Below, in pieces: positions 39,788 to 48,183 of a stretch of DNA of 48,183 nucleotides (its first letter is position 1; every line of letters begins with the position of its first letter). Made by a program: the position numbers and the translations under genes. The stretch spans positions 1 to 48,183 of the forward strand of contig DVIP01000185.1 of NCBI GenBank assembly GCA_018711225.1, read 5' to 3'. This DNA is from Candidatus Cryptobacteroides intestinipullorum. GTDB lineage: Bacteria > Bacteroidota > Bacteroidia > Bacteroidales > UBA932. The notes below the pieces were generated by a model. The model searched no databases, was not told where the DNA came from, and saw only the letters and a program-made list of their open reading frames with translations.

Positions 39788-40375
39788 ATGGACGGTTTGA
39801 ACGAGATGACAGGACGGATGACGGGGAACCCCGGGATAGACAGGGTGCTTTCATTCCTGGACGGACATGCCATACCTTACCGGCTGTACACCCATCCTCC
39901 GCTTCCTACGATAGAGGAAGCCCTCAGATACTGGAAGGATTTGGATTCGGTGCACTGCAAGAATCTGTTTTTCAGAAACCACAAGGGAAACCGGCACTAT
40001 CTTGCAGTATTCGAATGCCATAAGGACCTGGACATTCATTCGCTCGAGCACAGGCTCCGTCAGGGAAAACTGTCCTTTGCATCTCCTGAACGGATGAAAC
40101 GCTGTCTGGGACTGGCTCCGGGATCCGTTTCTCCGCTGGGCCTGATAAATGACATCGCCCCGGAAAACCCTGACCCGAAAGAACTTTTCGACAACGGACA
40201 CCGCGTCAAACTATTCCTGGACAAAGATCTTAAAACTGCGGAAAGACTCAGTTTCCACCCGTGCGACAATACCGCAAGCGTGATTCTCGACAATGCCGGG
40301 TTCATGCGTTTCCTCGAAATCTGGGGAGGGGAGTATGAATGGATAGCCGCGGACGAGGCTCAAGACAATGACTGA
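39788..40375 (+). CDS. ProX/YbaK-type prolyl-tRNA deacylase
   Basis: YTHPPLPTIEEALRYWKDLDSVHCKNLFFRNHKGNRHYLAVFE; GLAPGSVSPLGLIND. Confidence 0.9.
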   Translation: MDGLNEMTGRMTGNPGIDRVLSFLDGHAIPYRLYTHPPLPTIEEALRYWKDLDSVHCKNLFFRNHKGNRHYLAVFECHKDLDIHSLEHRLRQGKLSFASPERMKRCLGLAPGSVSPLGLINDIAPENPDPKELFDNGHRVKLFLDKDLKTAERLSFHPCDNTASVILDNAGFMRFLEIWGGEYEWIAADEAQDND

Positions 40376-40381
40376 ATTATT

Positions 40382-41155
40382 ATGATAAAGGCAATATTTT
40401 TCGATATAGACGGAACTCTGGTCAGCTTCAATACACATCGGATTTCGGAAACGACCCTGGATGTCCTGTACCGGCTGAAGGCCGGAGGCGTGAAGCTGTT
40501 CATCGCAAGCGGAAGACATCTCCTTATAATGGACAATCTCAGCGGCTTTCCTTTCGACGGTTATGTGTGCATGAACGGTTCTCTGGTTTTCGACAGGGGC
40601 GAAATGATATACATTCACCCTATGGATCGCGAAGATGCGGCCTCCGTGGTGGATCTGACGGAACGTGAGAACATACCTTGCGTGGCTTTTGCCGAAAAGG
40701 AAATCGTGCTGAACTGTCGCAATGAGCTTACTGACAGGGTGTTTGATATGATACATCTTCCTTCCCCCAAGCCTGTTTCATTCGCGCCGTTCAGGGAGAA
40801 GCCGGTATGTCAGTTCACCATCTTCGTCGACAAGGAAAAGGAAGAGAAATATCTGCTGCCTGTTCTGAAACATTCGGTGACGGCCCGCTGGCATCCCGAA
40901 TTTACGGATATTGATCCGGAAAACATCTCCAAGGCCGAAGGTATAGCCAGGATTATTGCCCGATACGGCATCCGGAGGGAGGAAGTGATGGCGTTCGGAG
41001 ACGGAGGAAACGATATCGAGATGATTGAATACGCCGGAATCGGTGTGGCAATGGGAAATGCGGTTCCGGAAGTGCAGAGTCATGCCGATTATGTGACTTC
41101 CACGGTCGACGACGAAGGCATTGCCGCGGCTGTAAGGCATTTCGGTCTGCTTTAA
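40382..41155 (+). CDS. Cof-type HAD-IIB family hydrolase
   Basis: FFDIDGTLVSFNTHRI; EVMAFGDGGNDIEMIEYAGIGVAMGNAVPEVQSHADYVTSTVDDEGIAAAV. Confidence 0.93.
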   Translation: MIKAIFFDIDGTLVSFNTHRISETTLDVLYRLKAGGVKLFIASGRHLLIMDNLSGFPFDGYVCMNGSLVFDRGEMIYIHPMDREDAASVVDLTERENIPCVAFAEKEIVLNCRNELTDRVFDMIHLPSPKPVSFAPFREKPVCQFTIFVDKEKEEKYLLPVLKHSVTARWHPEFTDIDPENISKAEGIARIIARYGIRREEVMAFGDGGNDIEMIEYAGIGVAMGNAVPEVQSHADYVTSTVDDEGIAAAVRHFGLL

Positions 41156-41179
41156 GGTCTGAAATTGTGCAATTCTGTT

Positions 41180-41295
41180 CCGTACCGGCAGATTCTCAGC
41201 TACGTACCGGCAGATTTGCAATCTGCCGGAATATCAGGAAACAACCGGATTGCAAATCCGGTTGAACTGTAACGGGGCCGGTTGAACGGATTGGC
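41180..41295 (+). repeat. REP-like composite repeat
   Basis: CCGGCAGATTTGCAATCTGCCGGAATATCAGGAAACAACCGGATTGCAAATCCGGTTGAACTG. Confidence 0.9.
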
Positions 41296-41324
41296 TCCGC
41301 CTCATATCCTGCAGCATCCCGGCA

Positions 41325-41530
41325 ACGTAAATCGAACAAGTTCGTTTGCATTACTCTCGGCTTCTGCGTATATTTGACTTCGTCATTTATACTGTAGCGC
41401 CTCGGCAATTACAAGTAAACTTGCATTGCTCTCGGCTTCTGCGTATATTTGCCTGACGGCATTTATACAGTGGCGCCTCGGCATAGCAAACAAGGCTTGC
41501 TCTGCTCTCGGCTTCTGCGTATATTTGTAT
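41325..41530 (+). repeat. Three ~75-bp repeats, each with (T/C)TTG-N20-TATATTTG
   Basis: CTCGGCTTCTGCGTATATTTG ends at 41376, 41451 and 41527; intervening ATTTATACtGTaGCGCCTCGGCA repeated. Confidence 0.88.
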
Positions 41531-41607
41531 TCCTCCATGGGAGGCGGCGGTTTGTCCGGGCTGTAACGCGGACTTGAGAATATTAACCTTAATAATTACG
41601 GATAATT

Positions 41608-41922
41608 ATGGAAAAAACAGTCACTGATGCTAATATCGTGGAAATACTGGCTTCAGACAAGCCGGTGATGATAGATTTCTGGGCTACATGGTGCGGACCG
41701 TGCAGGATGCTTGCACCTACGGTAGAGGAAATAGCGAAAGAATACGAAGGAAAAGCCGTAATCGGCAAATGCAATGTGGACGAGGCTTCCGAGACACCTA
41801 TGAAGTACGGAATCAGGAACATCCCTACACTGCTTTTCTTCAAGGGCGGACAGCTCGTTGACCGTCTTGTGGGCGCCGTTCCTAAAAACGAGATCACGGC
41901 CAAGCTCGACGCGCTTCTTTAG
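41608..41922 (+). CDS. trxA: Thioredoxin
   Basis: VMIDFWATWCGPCRMLAPTVEEIAKEY; RNIPTLLFFKGGQLVDRLVGA. Confidence 0.96.
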   Translation: MEKTVTDANIVEILASDKPVMIDFWATWCGPCRMLAPTVEEIAKEYEGKAVIGKCNVDEASETPMKYGIRNIPTLLFFKGGQLVDRLVGAVPKNEITAKLDALL

Positions 41923-41924
41923 GT

Positions 41925-42011
41925 TTGTGCGGACGCAATTGCACTCTGTTCGTCAATGGCTTCGAAGAAAGACGTTTGAGGGTAACCAAAAGTCACTTTT
42001 GAGTCACCCTC
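41925..42011 (-). repeat. 86-bp intergenic element, copy 2 (inverted relative to copy 1)
   Basis: Reverse complement GAGGGTGACTCAAAAGTGACTTTTGGTTACCCTCAAACGTCTTTCTTCGAAGCCATTGACGAACAGAGTGCAATTG. Confidence 0.88.
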
Positions 42012-42051
42012 CTTTGTTTTCAGTCCAACATTTAAAAACAGACCGGGAATT

Positions 42052-42699
42052 ATGAAAAAGTTTCTGACAGTGCTGGCTATAGTCCTCCCGCTCGCTTTTG
42101 CGGGTGCTGCTACTGCATCGGCCCAGGTGAGCTTCGGTGTCATAGGAGGTGCCACTTTCTCAAAACTGAGCAAAGAAGTTGTCAAGGGGGAAAACATGAC
42201 CCAATATCATGTCGGAGGGACAGTGCAGGTAAATCTTCCTCTGGGATTTTCTATCCAGCCTTCACTTATGTATAATGTGAAAGGTTCCAAATTCGGTACT
42301 CCGGATGTACCGGAGGCCGCTGCCGGAGATCTGACGGTAGGTTATCTGGAGCTCCCCGTTTCAGTGCAGTGGGGCCCTGATCTCCTTCTGTTCAGACCGT
42401 TTCTCGATGTCACTCCGTTTGTCGGCTATGGCCTGAACAACAAACTCAGTATGGTCGGGACGGACGTCATTAAAAATGCCTGGTCCGAAAACGGACTCAG
42501 CAGATGGGAATACGGAATAGGCGTGGGTATCGGTCTTGAAATATGGAAATTCCAGGTGATAGGCAGATACAACTGGAACTTCGGTTCCCTGATGGATTTC
42601 AAGTCGGATATAGACGGGGGAGTGGGATCCGCTCTGAAGAATACGTTTGAAAGAGGCAAGTTCGGAGGCTTCACCCTGACTGCCGCCATCCTGTTCTAG
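42052..42699 (+). CDS. Outer membrane beta-barrel (porin/PorT-like) protein
   Basis: Signal peptide ...ATASAQVSFGVIGGATFSKLS; GFSIQPSLMYNVKGSKF; terminal GGFTLTAAILF. Confidence 0.85.
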   Translation: MKKFLTVLAIVLPLAFAGAATASAQVSFGVIGGATFSKLSKEVVKGENMTQYHVGGTVQVNLPLGFSIQPSLMYNVKGSKFGTPDVPEAAAGDLTVGYLELPVSVQWGPDLLLFRPFLDVTPFVGYGLNNKLSMVGTDVIKNAWSENGLSRWEYGIGVGIGLEIWKFQVIGRYNWNFGSLMDFKSDIDGGVGSALKNTFERGKFGGFTLTAAILF

Positions 42700-42781
42700 G
42701 ACATTCCATCTCTGTATGACGGTATGCGGATAATACCATCGGAACTTTAGGAAACACAGCTGTAGGATATTATGTATCGTT

Positions 42782-43768
42782 ATGAATATAAGTAAATTGC
42801 GAAGTTTTTGCGGCAGTGATTGGGATAAGGTCAATGCGCGTATAGGCGAAGCCTTGAAAAGCGATATCGGCCTGCTCAACACCACCAATGAAATGATACT
42901 TTCCCATTCCGGGAAGCAGTTGCGCCCTCTTCTGGCCTTGCTGGTAGCCAAGGCCTGTTCGGGTGAGACTCCTTTGCCGGAGGACAGCATCAGGGTGGCT
43001 GCAGCATCCGAATTGCTTCACAATGCCACACTCCTGCATGATGATGTTGCGGACGAGAGTGATTGCAGGAGAGGAAATCCTACATTGTACAGTCTGATGG
43101 GCCCGGCCGTATCGGTACTGGTGGGGGATTACTGGCTGGTATCGGCCATGAACGAGATCCGGTCGGCCGAACATTTCGGAGCAAGATTCATATCGATTTT
43201 CTCCAGGACGCTTACTCATCTGGCGGAAGGTGAAATGCTCCAGCTCCAGAAAGCCCAGTCCGGTGATACGATGGAGGAAGATTATCTGAGGATAATTTTC
43301 AGCAAGACGGCCTCCCTGTTCGAGGCGGCGGCACTGGCTGCGGCGATATCTGTCAATGCTTCCCCTGAGATGGAAGAGGCAGTGAGGCAGTATGCCGTAT
43401 CTCTCGGCATCGCTTTCCAGATAAGGGATGACATCTTCGACTACTCCATGGACCGCGGTGTCGGCAAGCCTGTCGGCGTGGATATTCTGGAACAGAAGAT
43501 TACGATGCCTCTGCTGGGAGCATTCAAGAATTCAGATGCGGCGGAAGAAGCGGAGATAAGGGCCAAGGCAGGGCTTGTCCACGAGCATCCGGAATATGCC
43601 GGGGAGATTCTGGATTTCGTAAGAAGGAAGGACGGCATCAGCTATGCCGAGAAAAGGCTCAATGACTATATAGAAAGTGCCAAGAAGTCCGTTTCCAGGC
43701 TTCCGGCTTCACAGTCACGGGACTATCTGGAAGGGATGACTGAATATGTGGCCAAGCGGAGGATCTGA
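42782..43768 (+). CDS. Polyprenyl synthetase family protein
   Basis: GKQLRPLLALL, LLHNATLLHDDVADESDCRRGNPT, FQIRDDIFDY. Confidence 0.93.
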   Translation: MNISKLRSFCGSDWDKVNARIGEALKSDIGLLNTTNEMILSHSGKQLRPLLALLVAKACSGETPLPEDSIRVAAASELLHNATLLHDDVADESDCRRGNPTLYSLMGPAVSVLVGDYWLVSAMNEIRSAEHFGARFISIFSRTLTHLAEGEMLQLQKAQSGDTMEEDYLRIIFSKTASLFEAAALAAAISVNASPEMEEAVRQYAVSLGIAFQIRDDIFDYSMDRGVGKPVGVDILEQKITMPLLGAFKNSDAAEEAEIRAKAGLVHEHPEYAGEILDFVRRKDGISYAEKRLNDYIESAKKSVSRLPASQSRDYLEGMTEYVAKRRI

Positions 43769-43868
43769 CAGGCGTGACTGAAGCAGGCCGGGCCAAAAGT
43801 CCCGAAAGGACGGCGGCCGGGAACAGTCCGGACCACTCCGAATCCGCCGAACTGACGTTAATTGCGAT

Positions 43869-44996
43869 ATGCGTTTTGCTGATATACCGGGAAATGAAGA
43901 GCTGAAAAAGACTCTGGTATCCATGGCTGACTCCGGACGGGTCGGCCATGCGATGCTTTTGTATGAGAATGAAGGATGCGGGGCTCTCCCGCTGGCATTG
44001 GCGTTTGTCCAGTATCTTAACTGCAGCCATCGTCATGACGGAGACTCCTGCGGCGAATGCCGGTCATGCAGGCAGATGTCCGGGCTGGTGCATCCCGATA
44101 CCCATTTCGTATTCCCGACCAACAGCAGCCGGAAAGTAGATGTGCAGAAGCCTGTTTCCGAATCTTTCCTCAGTCTCTGGCGGGAACTTGTTCTGGAAAA
44201 ACCGTATTTTCTGGAATCGGAACTGTATGAGGCCCTTGGCATAGAAGGCAAGGCAGGGGTGATAGCGATAGCCGAGGCCCGTTCCATACTTGCGAAACTT
44301 TCCCTCGCCGCAGTGGAGGACGGTTACAAGTCGGTTCTGATGTGGCTCCCGGAAAAAATGAATGCGGAGACGGCCAACAAGCTTCTTAAGGTCGTGGAAG
44401 AGCCGCCGGCAAAGACTATTTTCATATTTGTCACCCATAATCCTGACAGGGTGCTTCAGACGATATTTTCAAGATGCCAGAATTACAGGGTGCTTCCTCT
44501 TCCCGGAGAGGAACTGGCATCCGCACTCGAAAAGATTACCGGAGAAGACAGGGCCACCGCCATGCAGCAGGCTGCCGTTTCGGGCGGAAGTATCGGAGTG
44601 GCCCTGAATGCCATGGGTGAAAGAGAGGAATATTCCCGCTTCATGCAGATTTTCAAGTCATTGATGACCGGACTTGCTTCCAGGGACCTTCAGACCGTGC
44701 TCGATTCTGCGGACATGATGTCGTCTCTGGATTCCCGCGAAAAACAGAAAGCTTTTTGTATATTTGCAGGAGAATGCTTGCGGAAAATATTTCTGTGCCA
44801 GCAGGATGTCCCTGATATGGCCGCTATTGCCCCTGATGAGAGGGAGTTTTTCGGCATGATGGCATCCAAAGCCTCAAGAACATTCTGCCGCAAGTCCCTG
44901 GACCTCCTGGACAGGTCCGCCATGCTGCTCGATCGTAACGTGAACCAGAAAATGGTGTTCTGTGACCTTGCCGGGCAGATGTTTTTAATTTTTTGA
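43869..44996 (+). CDS. holB: DNA polymerase III subunit delta prime-like
   Basis: IPGNEELKKTLVSMADSGRVGHAMLLYENEGCGALPLALAF, CGECRSCRQMSGLVHPDTHFVFP, ANKLLKVVEEPPAKTIFIFVTHNPDRVLQTIFSRCQ. Confidence 0.9.
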   Translation: MRFADIPGNEELKKTLVSMADSGRVGHAMLLYENEGCGALPLALAFVQYLNCSHRHDGDSCGECRSCRQMSGLVHPDTHFVFPTNSSRKVDVQKPVSESFLSLWRELVLEKPYFLESELYEALGIEGKAGVIAIAEARSILAKLSLAAVEDGYKSVLMWLPEKMNAETANKLLKVVEEPPAKTIFIFVTHNPDRVLQTIFSRCQNYRVLPLPGEELASALEKITGEDRATAMQQAAVSGGSIGVALNAMGEREEYSRFMQIFKSLMTGLASRDLQTVLDSADMMSSLDSREKQKAFCIFAGECLRKIFLCQQDVPDMAAIAPDEREFFGMMASKASRTFCRKSLDLLDRSAMLLDRNVNQKMVFCDLAGQMFLIF

Positions 44997-45000
44997 CATT

Positions 45001-46185
45001 ATGGAAGGTTTTGATACTAACGAGGCCAAACAGTTCGACTGCTCGAGAGGATGCATCGTCGAGAGGACAGACGAGGGCGAACTGAAATGCACATACAGGC
45101 CCGGATGCTGCAAGCTGGAAGTCTACGACTGGCTTCCGGGAGTATTGCAGGAAAAATACAAGAATTATTTCGAGGTTCGGTTCAAGAATACGCGAAAGGG
45201 AATCTATGTCAACGCCTCCGGACAGACGGTGAAGATGGGTGACCTTGTCATAGTCGAGGCCGTGAACGGACATGACCTCGGCATTGTCACTCTGGAAGGG
45301 CCTGTAGTGGCCAGACAGATGCTCTGCAAGAAAATCGACCCGGAGACCGCCACGCTGAAAAGGATTTATAGAAAAGCCAAGCTTTTCGATATAGAAAAGT
45401 GGCAGGAAGCCATTGCCAGGGAACATGAAACCATGATACGCGCCAGGCAGATAGCTGCGGAAATGGGGCTGGAAATGAAGATCGGGGACGTGGAGTTCCA
45501 GGGAGACGGCACCAAGGCCATTTTCTATTATATAGCGGACGGCAGGGTGGACTTCCGCCAGCTCATCAAGGTGTTTGCCGAGGAATTTCGCATAAGGATA
45601 GAGATGAAGCAGATAGGCGCACGCCAGGAAGCCGGGCTTATAGGCGGGCTGGGCGTGTGCGGAAGGGAATTGTGCTGTTCGAACTATATTTCGTCGTTCC
45701 AGTCCATAACCACGGCATCTGCCAAATGCCAGGACCTTTCCCTGAACCCTCAGAAACTCGCAGGACAATGCGGAAAGCTGAAATGCTGCCTGAATTATGA
45801 GACGGCGGCATATATTGACGCACAGTCCAGAATACCGAAGATCTCGAATCCTCTCGAATTTCAGGATGGGCTCGCATATCTGATGAAGACGGATATCCTG
45901 AGGGAGATCATGTATTTCTCGTATGACCCGAAAAGCTTTGCCAACCTTTATCCGCTGGCGGCTTCAGAAGCGGAGGAAATCATAAGGATGAACAGACGCG
46001 GGGAGAAACCGGAATCCCTCAAGACGGAGCCGGAACCGGCAGGGCTGGAATTTGTCACCGCGGTAGGCGACGACAGTATCACGCGTTTCGATGACAACAG
46101 GAAACGCAAGCGGAAAAACAGGACGAACAGGCAGGAACGGCAGAACCGCCCTCAGAAACCGAAGAAAAACGGACAGAACTCATGA
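45001..46185 (+). CDS. PSP1-domain protein (RicT-like)
   Basis: GDLVIVEAVNGHDLGIVTLEGPVV, ARQEAGLIGGLGVCGRELCCSNY, KLAGQCGKLKCCLNYE. Confidence 0.93.
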   Translation: MEGFDTNEAKQFDCSRGCIVERTDEGELKCTYRPGCCKLEVYDWLPGVLQEKYKNYFEVRFKNTRKGIYVNASGQTVKMGDLVIVEAVNGHDLGIVTLEGPVVARQMLCKKIDPETATLKRIYRKAKLFDIEKWQEAIAREHETMIRARQIAAEMGLEMKIGDVEFQGDGTKAIFYYIADGRVDFRQLIKVFAEEFRIRIEMKQIGARQEAGLIGGLGVCGRELCCSNYISSFQSITTASAKCQDLSLNPQKLAGQCGKLKCCLNYETAAYIDAQSRIPKISNPLEFQDGLAYLMKTDILREIMYFSYDPKSFANLYPLAASEAEEIIRMNRRGEKPESLKTEPEPAGLEFVTAVGDDSITRFDDNRKRKRKNRTNRQERQNRPQKPKKNGQNS

Positions 46186-46946
46186 GCGGAAAGGATAAAC
46201 TGCGCAAATTCAGGGAGAACGAGACTTTTTCATGTCTGGTGCAGCCGGCCACATCGGAAGTGCTGGGCTGCGACCATCCGTTGAAGGGAAACTGGAACAG
46301 GGACTTCTTCCGCAATGACAGGCCGCTGGTGGTGGAGCTCGGGTGCGGAAAAGGCGAATACACTGTAGATCTCGGGTTGAGGAATCCTTCTTTCAACTAT
46401 ATCGGTGTGGATATCAAGGGGGCAAGGCTCTGGAAAGGAGCCAAGTTCGCACATGAGAACCGTCTGCCGAATGTAGGTTTTCTGAGGACGAGAATAGAAT
46501 TTATAGAATCCCTTTTCGCCCCTGGAGAGGTTTCCGAAATCTGGATAACTTTCGCCGATCCACAGATAGGCAGGGAAAAGAAACGCCTTACATCGCCGCT
46601 TTTCCTGTCCCGGTACAGGTCTTTTCTGAAAAAGGGCGGCATAGTACACCTGAAGACAGACAGCAGATATCTTCATGAATACTCGAAAGCCATAGCGGAG
46701 CAGAACGGACTTGATGTGCTTGCCTGCGCTACCGATATTTACGGGAAAGACAGGGAGACCCTCTATTCCAGTCCCATTTCATCGGTGTGCGGGAAAGATG
46801 CCGTGGATGCACTGTTCCAGGTGCAGACATTCTACGAGAAACAGTATCTGTCCCAGGGGCTGCCTATCACATATCTGGCCTTTACCATAGACCATGAAGG
46901 CCCGTATGTCAGTCCCGAATGGGATCCGGATCTCTGGGAGAGATAG
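46182..46946 (+). CDS. trmB: tRNA (guanosine(46)-N7)-methyltransferase
   Basis: LVVELGCGKGEYTVDLGLRNPSFNYIGVDIKGARLWKGAK; WITFADPQ. Confidence 0.93.
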   Translation: MSGKDKLRKFRENETFSCLVQPATSEVLGCDHPLKGNWNRDFFRNDRPLVVELGCGKGEYTVDLGLRNPSFNYIGVDIKGARLWKGAKFAHENRLPNVGFLRTRIEFIESLFAPGEVSEIWITFADPQIGREKKRLTSPLFLSRYRSFLKKGGIVHLKTDSRYLHEYSKAIAEQNGLDVLACATDIYGKDRETLYSSPISSVCGKDAVDALFQVQTFYEKQYLSQGLPITYLAFTIDHEGPYVSPEWDPDLWER

Positions 46947-46985
46947 AGCAAGCCGCATTCATAGAGCAAGCCGCATCCCCCCCCC
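46943..46985. repeat. 16-bp direct duplication (ATAGAGCAAGCCGCAT x2) followed by a C9 tract
   Basis: Read directly at 46943-46958, 46961-46976 and C9 at 46977-46985. Confidence 0.95.
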
Positions 46986-46990
46986 TGTGT

Positions 46991-47983
46991 TCAGACTTCG
47001 GTCCAGTGAATCCTGACACCTTTCTTTTCCATTCCCCTGAACCAGGTCATCTGCCTTTTCGCGAACTGGTGGATAGCTGTGCCCAGCAGCCGTTTCATCT
47101 CACCGTATTCCAGCACTCCGGTCAGGTACAGTGTCACGAACTTGTATTCCAGCCCGTAATATATCAGATCTTCGGGTCTGAGACCGCTGTCCAGCAGTTT
47201 CCGCACTTCTCCGGCCATGCCTGCTTCCAGCCTGGACTCCAACCTTCTGTCGATACGTCTGTTTCGTTCCTCACGGCTGACGAGGGTCCCTATGAAATAT
47301 GTCTTCTTCGGCAGGACGGCAGTGCGGCTGACCGGATTATCCTTTTCGTACTCCGCTATCTCTATGGCTCTTATAAGCCGTTTCCGTGTATCGAAGTCCG
47401 TAGTGTTGTGGAGTTTTTTCAGAGAAGCAAGCCTGTTCATCAGAGTCTCTGTATCCTCTTTTTCGAGTTCTGCCCTCAGTTCCGGGTCGGCTGGTACGTC
47501 CGGCAATGAATATCCCATAGTCGCGGCTTCTATATACAGGCCGGATCCGCCGCACAGCACCGGTATGTTCCCCCGCCCGCGTATTTCGTTCCACGCCTTT
47601 TCGAAATCTTTCTGATACTGGTATATATTGTAATGACTGCCTGCTTCCGCAATGTCTATCAGATGGTATGGGACGTCTCCGTATTCTTCCAGATCCTTAC
47701 CTGTCCCGATATCCATACCCCTGTACACCTGTCTCGAATCGGCCGAAATGATTTCTCCCCTCGTGCCTGGGGCAATGATGCCGCCATCTGCCATCTCTTC
47801 GATTTTCCGGGCCAGCGACACCGCATATCCCGTCTTCCCGGAGGCTGTAGGGCCCAGGACGCATATAAGATCATATTCTCCGGCAACATATTGTCTGACA
47901 ATATCTTCCGTGTCCAATATCTCAGCCTGCGGCAATTCCGCCATGGGCGGTACTCCGACGGATTCAGTCCTTTTCCTTTTCAT
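46991..47983 (-). CDS. miaA: tRNA dimethylallyltransferase
   Basis: LICVLGPTASGKTGYAVSLARKI, IISADSRQVYRGMDIGTGK, PVLCGGSGLYIEA. Start moved to MKRKRTESVG at 47983. Confidence 0.93.
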   Translation of the reverse strand: MKRKRTESVGVPPMAELPQAEILDTEDIVRQYVAGEYDLICVLGPTASGKTGYAVSLARKIEEMADGGIIAPGTRGEIISADSRQVYRGMDIGTGKDLEEYGDVPYHLIDIAEAGSHYNIYQYQKDFEKAWNEIRGRGNIPVLCGGSGLYIEAATMGYSLPDVPADPELRAELEKEDTETLMNRLASLKKLHNTTDFDTRKRLIRAIEIAEYEKDNPVSRTAVLPKKTYFIGTLVSREERNRRIDRRLESRLEAGMAGEVRKLLDSGLRPEDLIYYGLEYKFVTLYLTGVLEYGEMKRLLGTAIHQFAKRQMTWFRGMEKKGVRIHWTEV

Positions 47984-48102
47984 AATAACCCGATTCCTTT
48001 GAAATACAATTATATAAATTTCCGGTATGCCGTGACGGCAAAAATACAAAAATACCGCGAAAAGCCGTAACTGCCGCGGATATGGTAACCGACAGTGTGT
48101 TT

Positions 48103-48183
48103 TGTACCGGCAGATTTGCAATCTTTTGTACCTGCAGCGTCCCATTTTCGTAGGGGCAGTTTTCGTACCGGCAGATTTGCAAT
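48103..48183 (+). repeat. REP-like repeat fragments running off the window edge
   Basis: Two TACCGGCAGATTTGCAAT half-elements. Confidence 0.85.

Noticed and set aside
42807-43060. Variant DDVADESDCRRG motif in polyprenyl synthetase as evidence of a new activity
   Set aside because: The aspartate-rich motif DDxxD-type region is essentially conserved and the second motif RDDIFDY is intact; ordinary variation.
44824-45768. 314-aa minus-strand ORF
   Set aside because: Shadow ORF opposite holB/ricT.

Overview
The window reads as a Bacteroidales-type chromosome segment: SusC/SusD pair, TAnnTTTG promoter boxes, DUF4271-hemD-rnpA-yidD cluster, DUF2723, PhoU-fused PiT. Two thirds is housekeeping: pit, phoB/phoR-like genes, lolD, trmN6, lepA, menA, menG, yidD, rnpA, hemD, a SUI1-like factor, a DUF2723 protein, tRNA-Ala, an RlmI-like methyltransferase, pgk, lgt, a ProX-like deacylase, a HAD hydrolase, trxA, a beta-barrel OMP, polyprenyl synthase, holB, ricT-like, trmB and miaA. 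The accessory core is a ~17 kb cell-envelope locus (5.6-22.7 kb). It encodes SusC, SusD, a TlpA-like thioredoxin, a DUF6029-like barrel, three tandem Omp28-like CxxC lipoproteins, two large lipoproteins and a PDZ/S41 protease lipoprotein. The strongest finding is a G10 homopolymer inside the SusC signal-peptide coding region. As sequenced it puts the ATG and signal peptide out of frame with the barrel; loss of one G restores a perfect signal peptide plus SusC fusion, so this is either slipped-strand phase variation or a homopolymer error. Other notable signals: a 52-bp hairpin tandem repeat at two loci; a composite REP-like family with TTGAAC tails; a DUF5674-like two-gene cassette bracketed by 87-bp direct repeats; three ~75-bp promoter-like repeats upstream of trxA with a compensatory change; an inverted pair of ~86-bp intergenic elements; a hairpin-dense intergenic tract; and a truncated gene remnant with its terminator. 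All family assignments are from reading translations; no searches were run.
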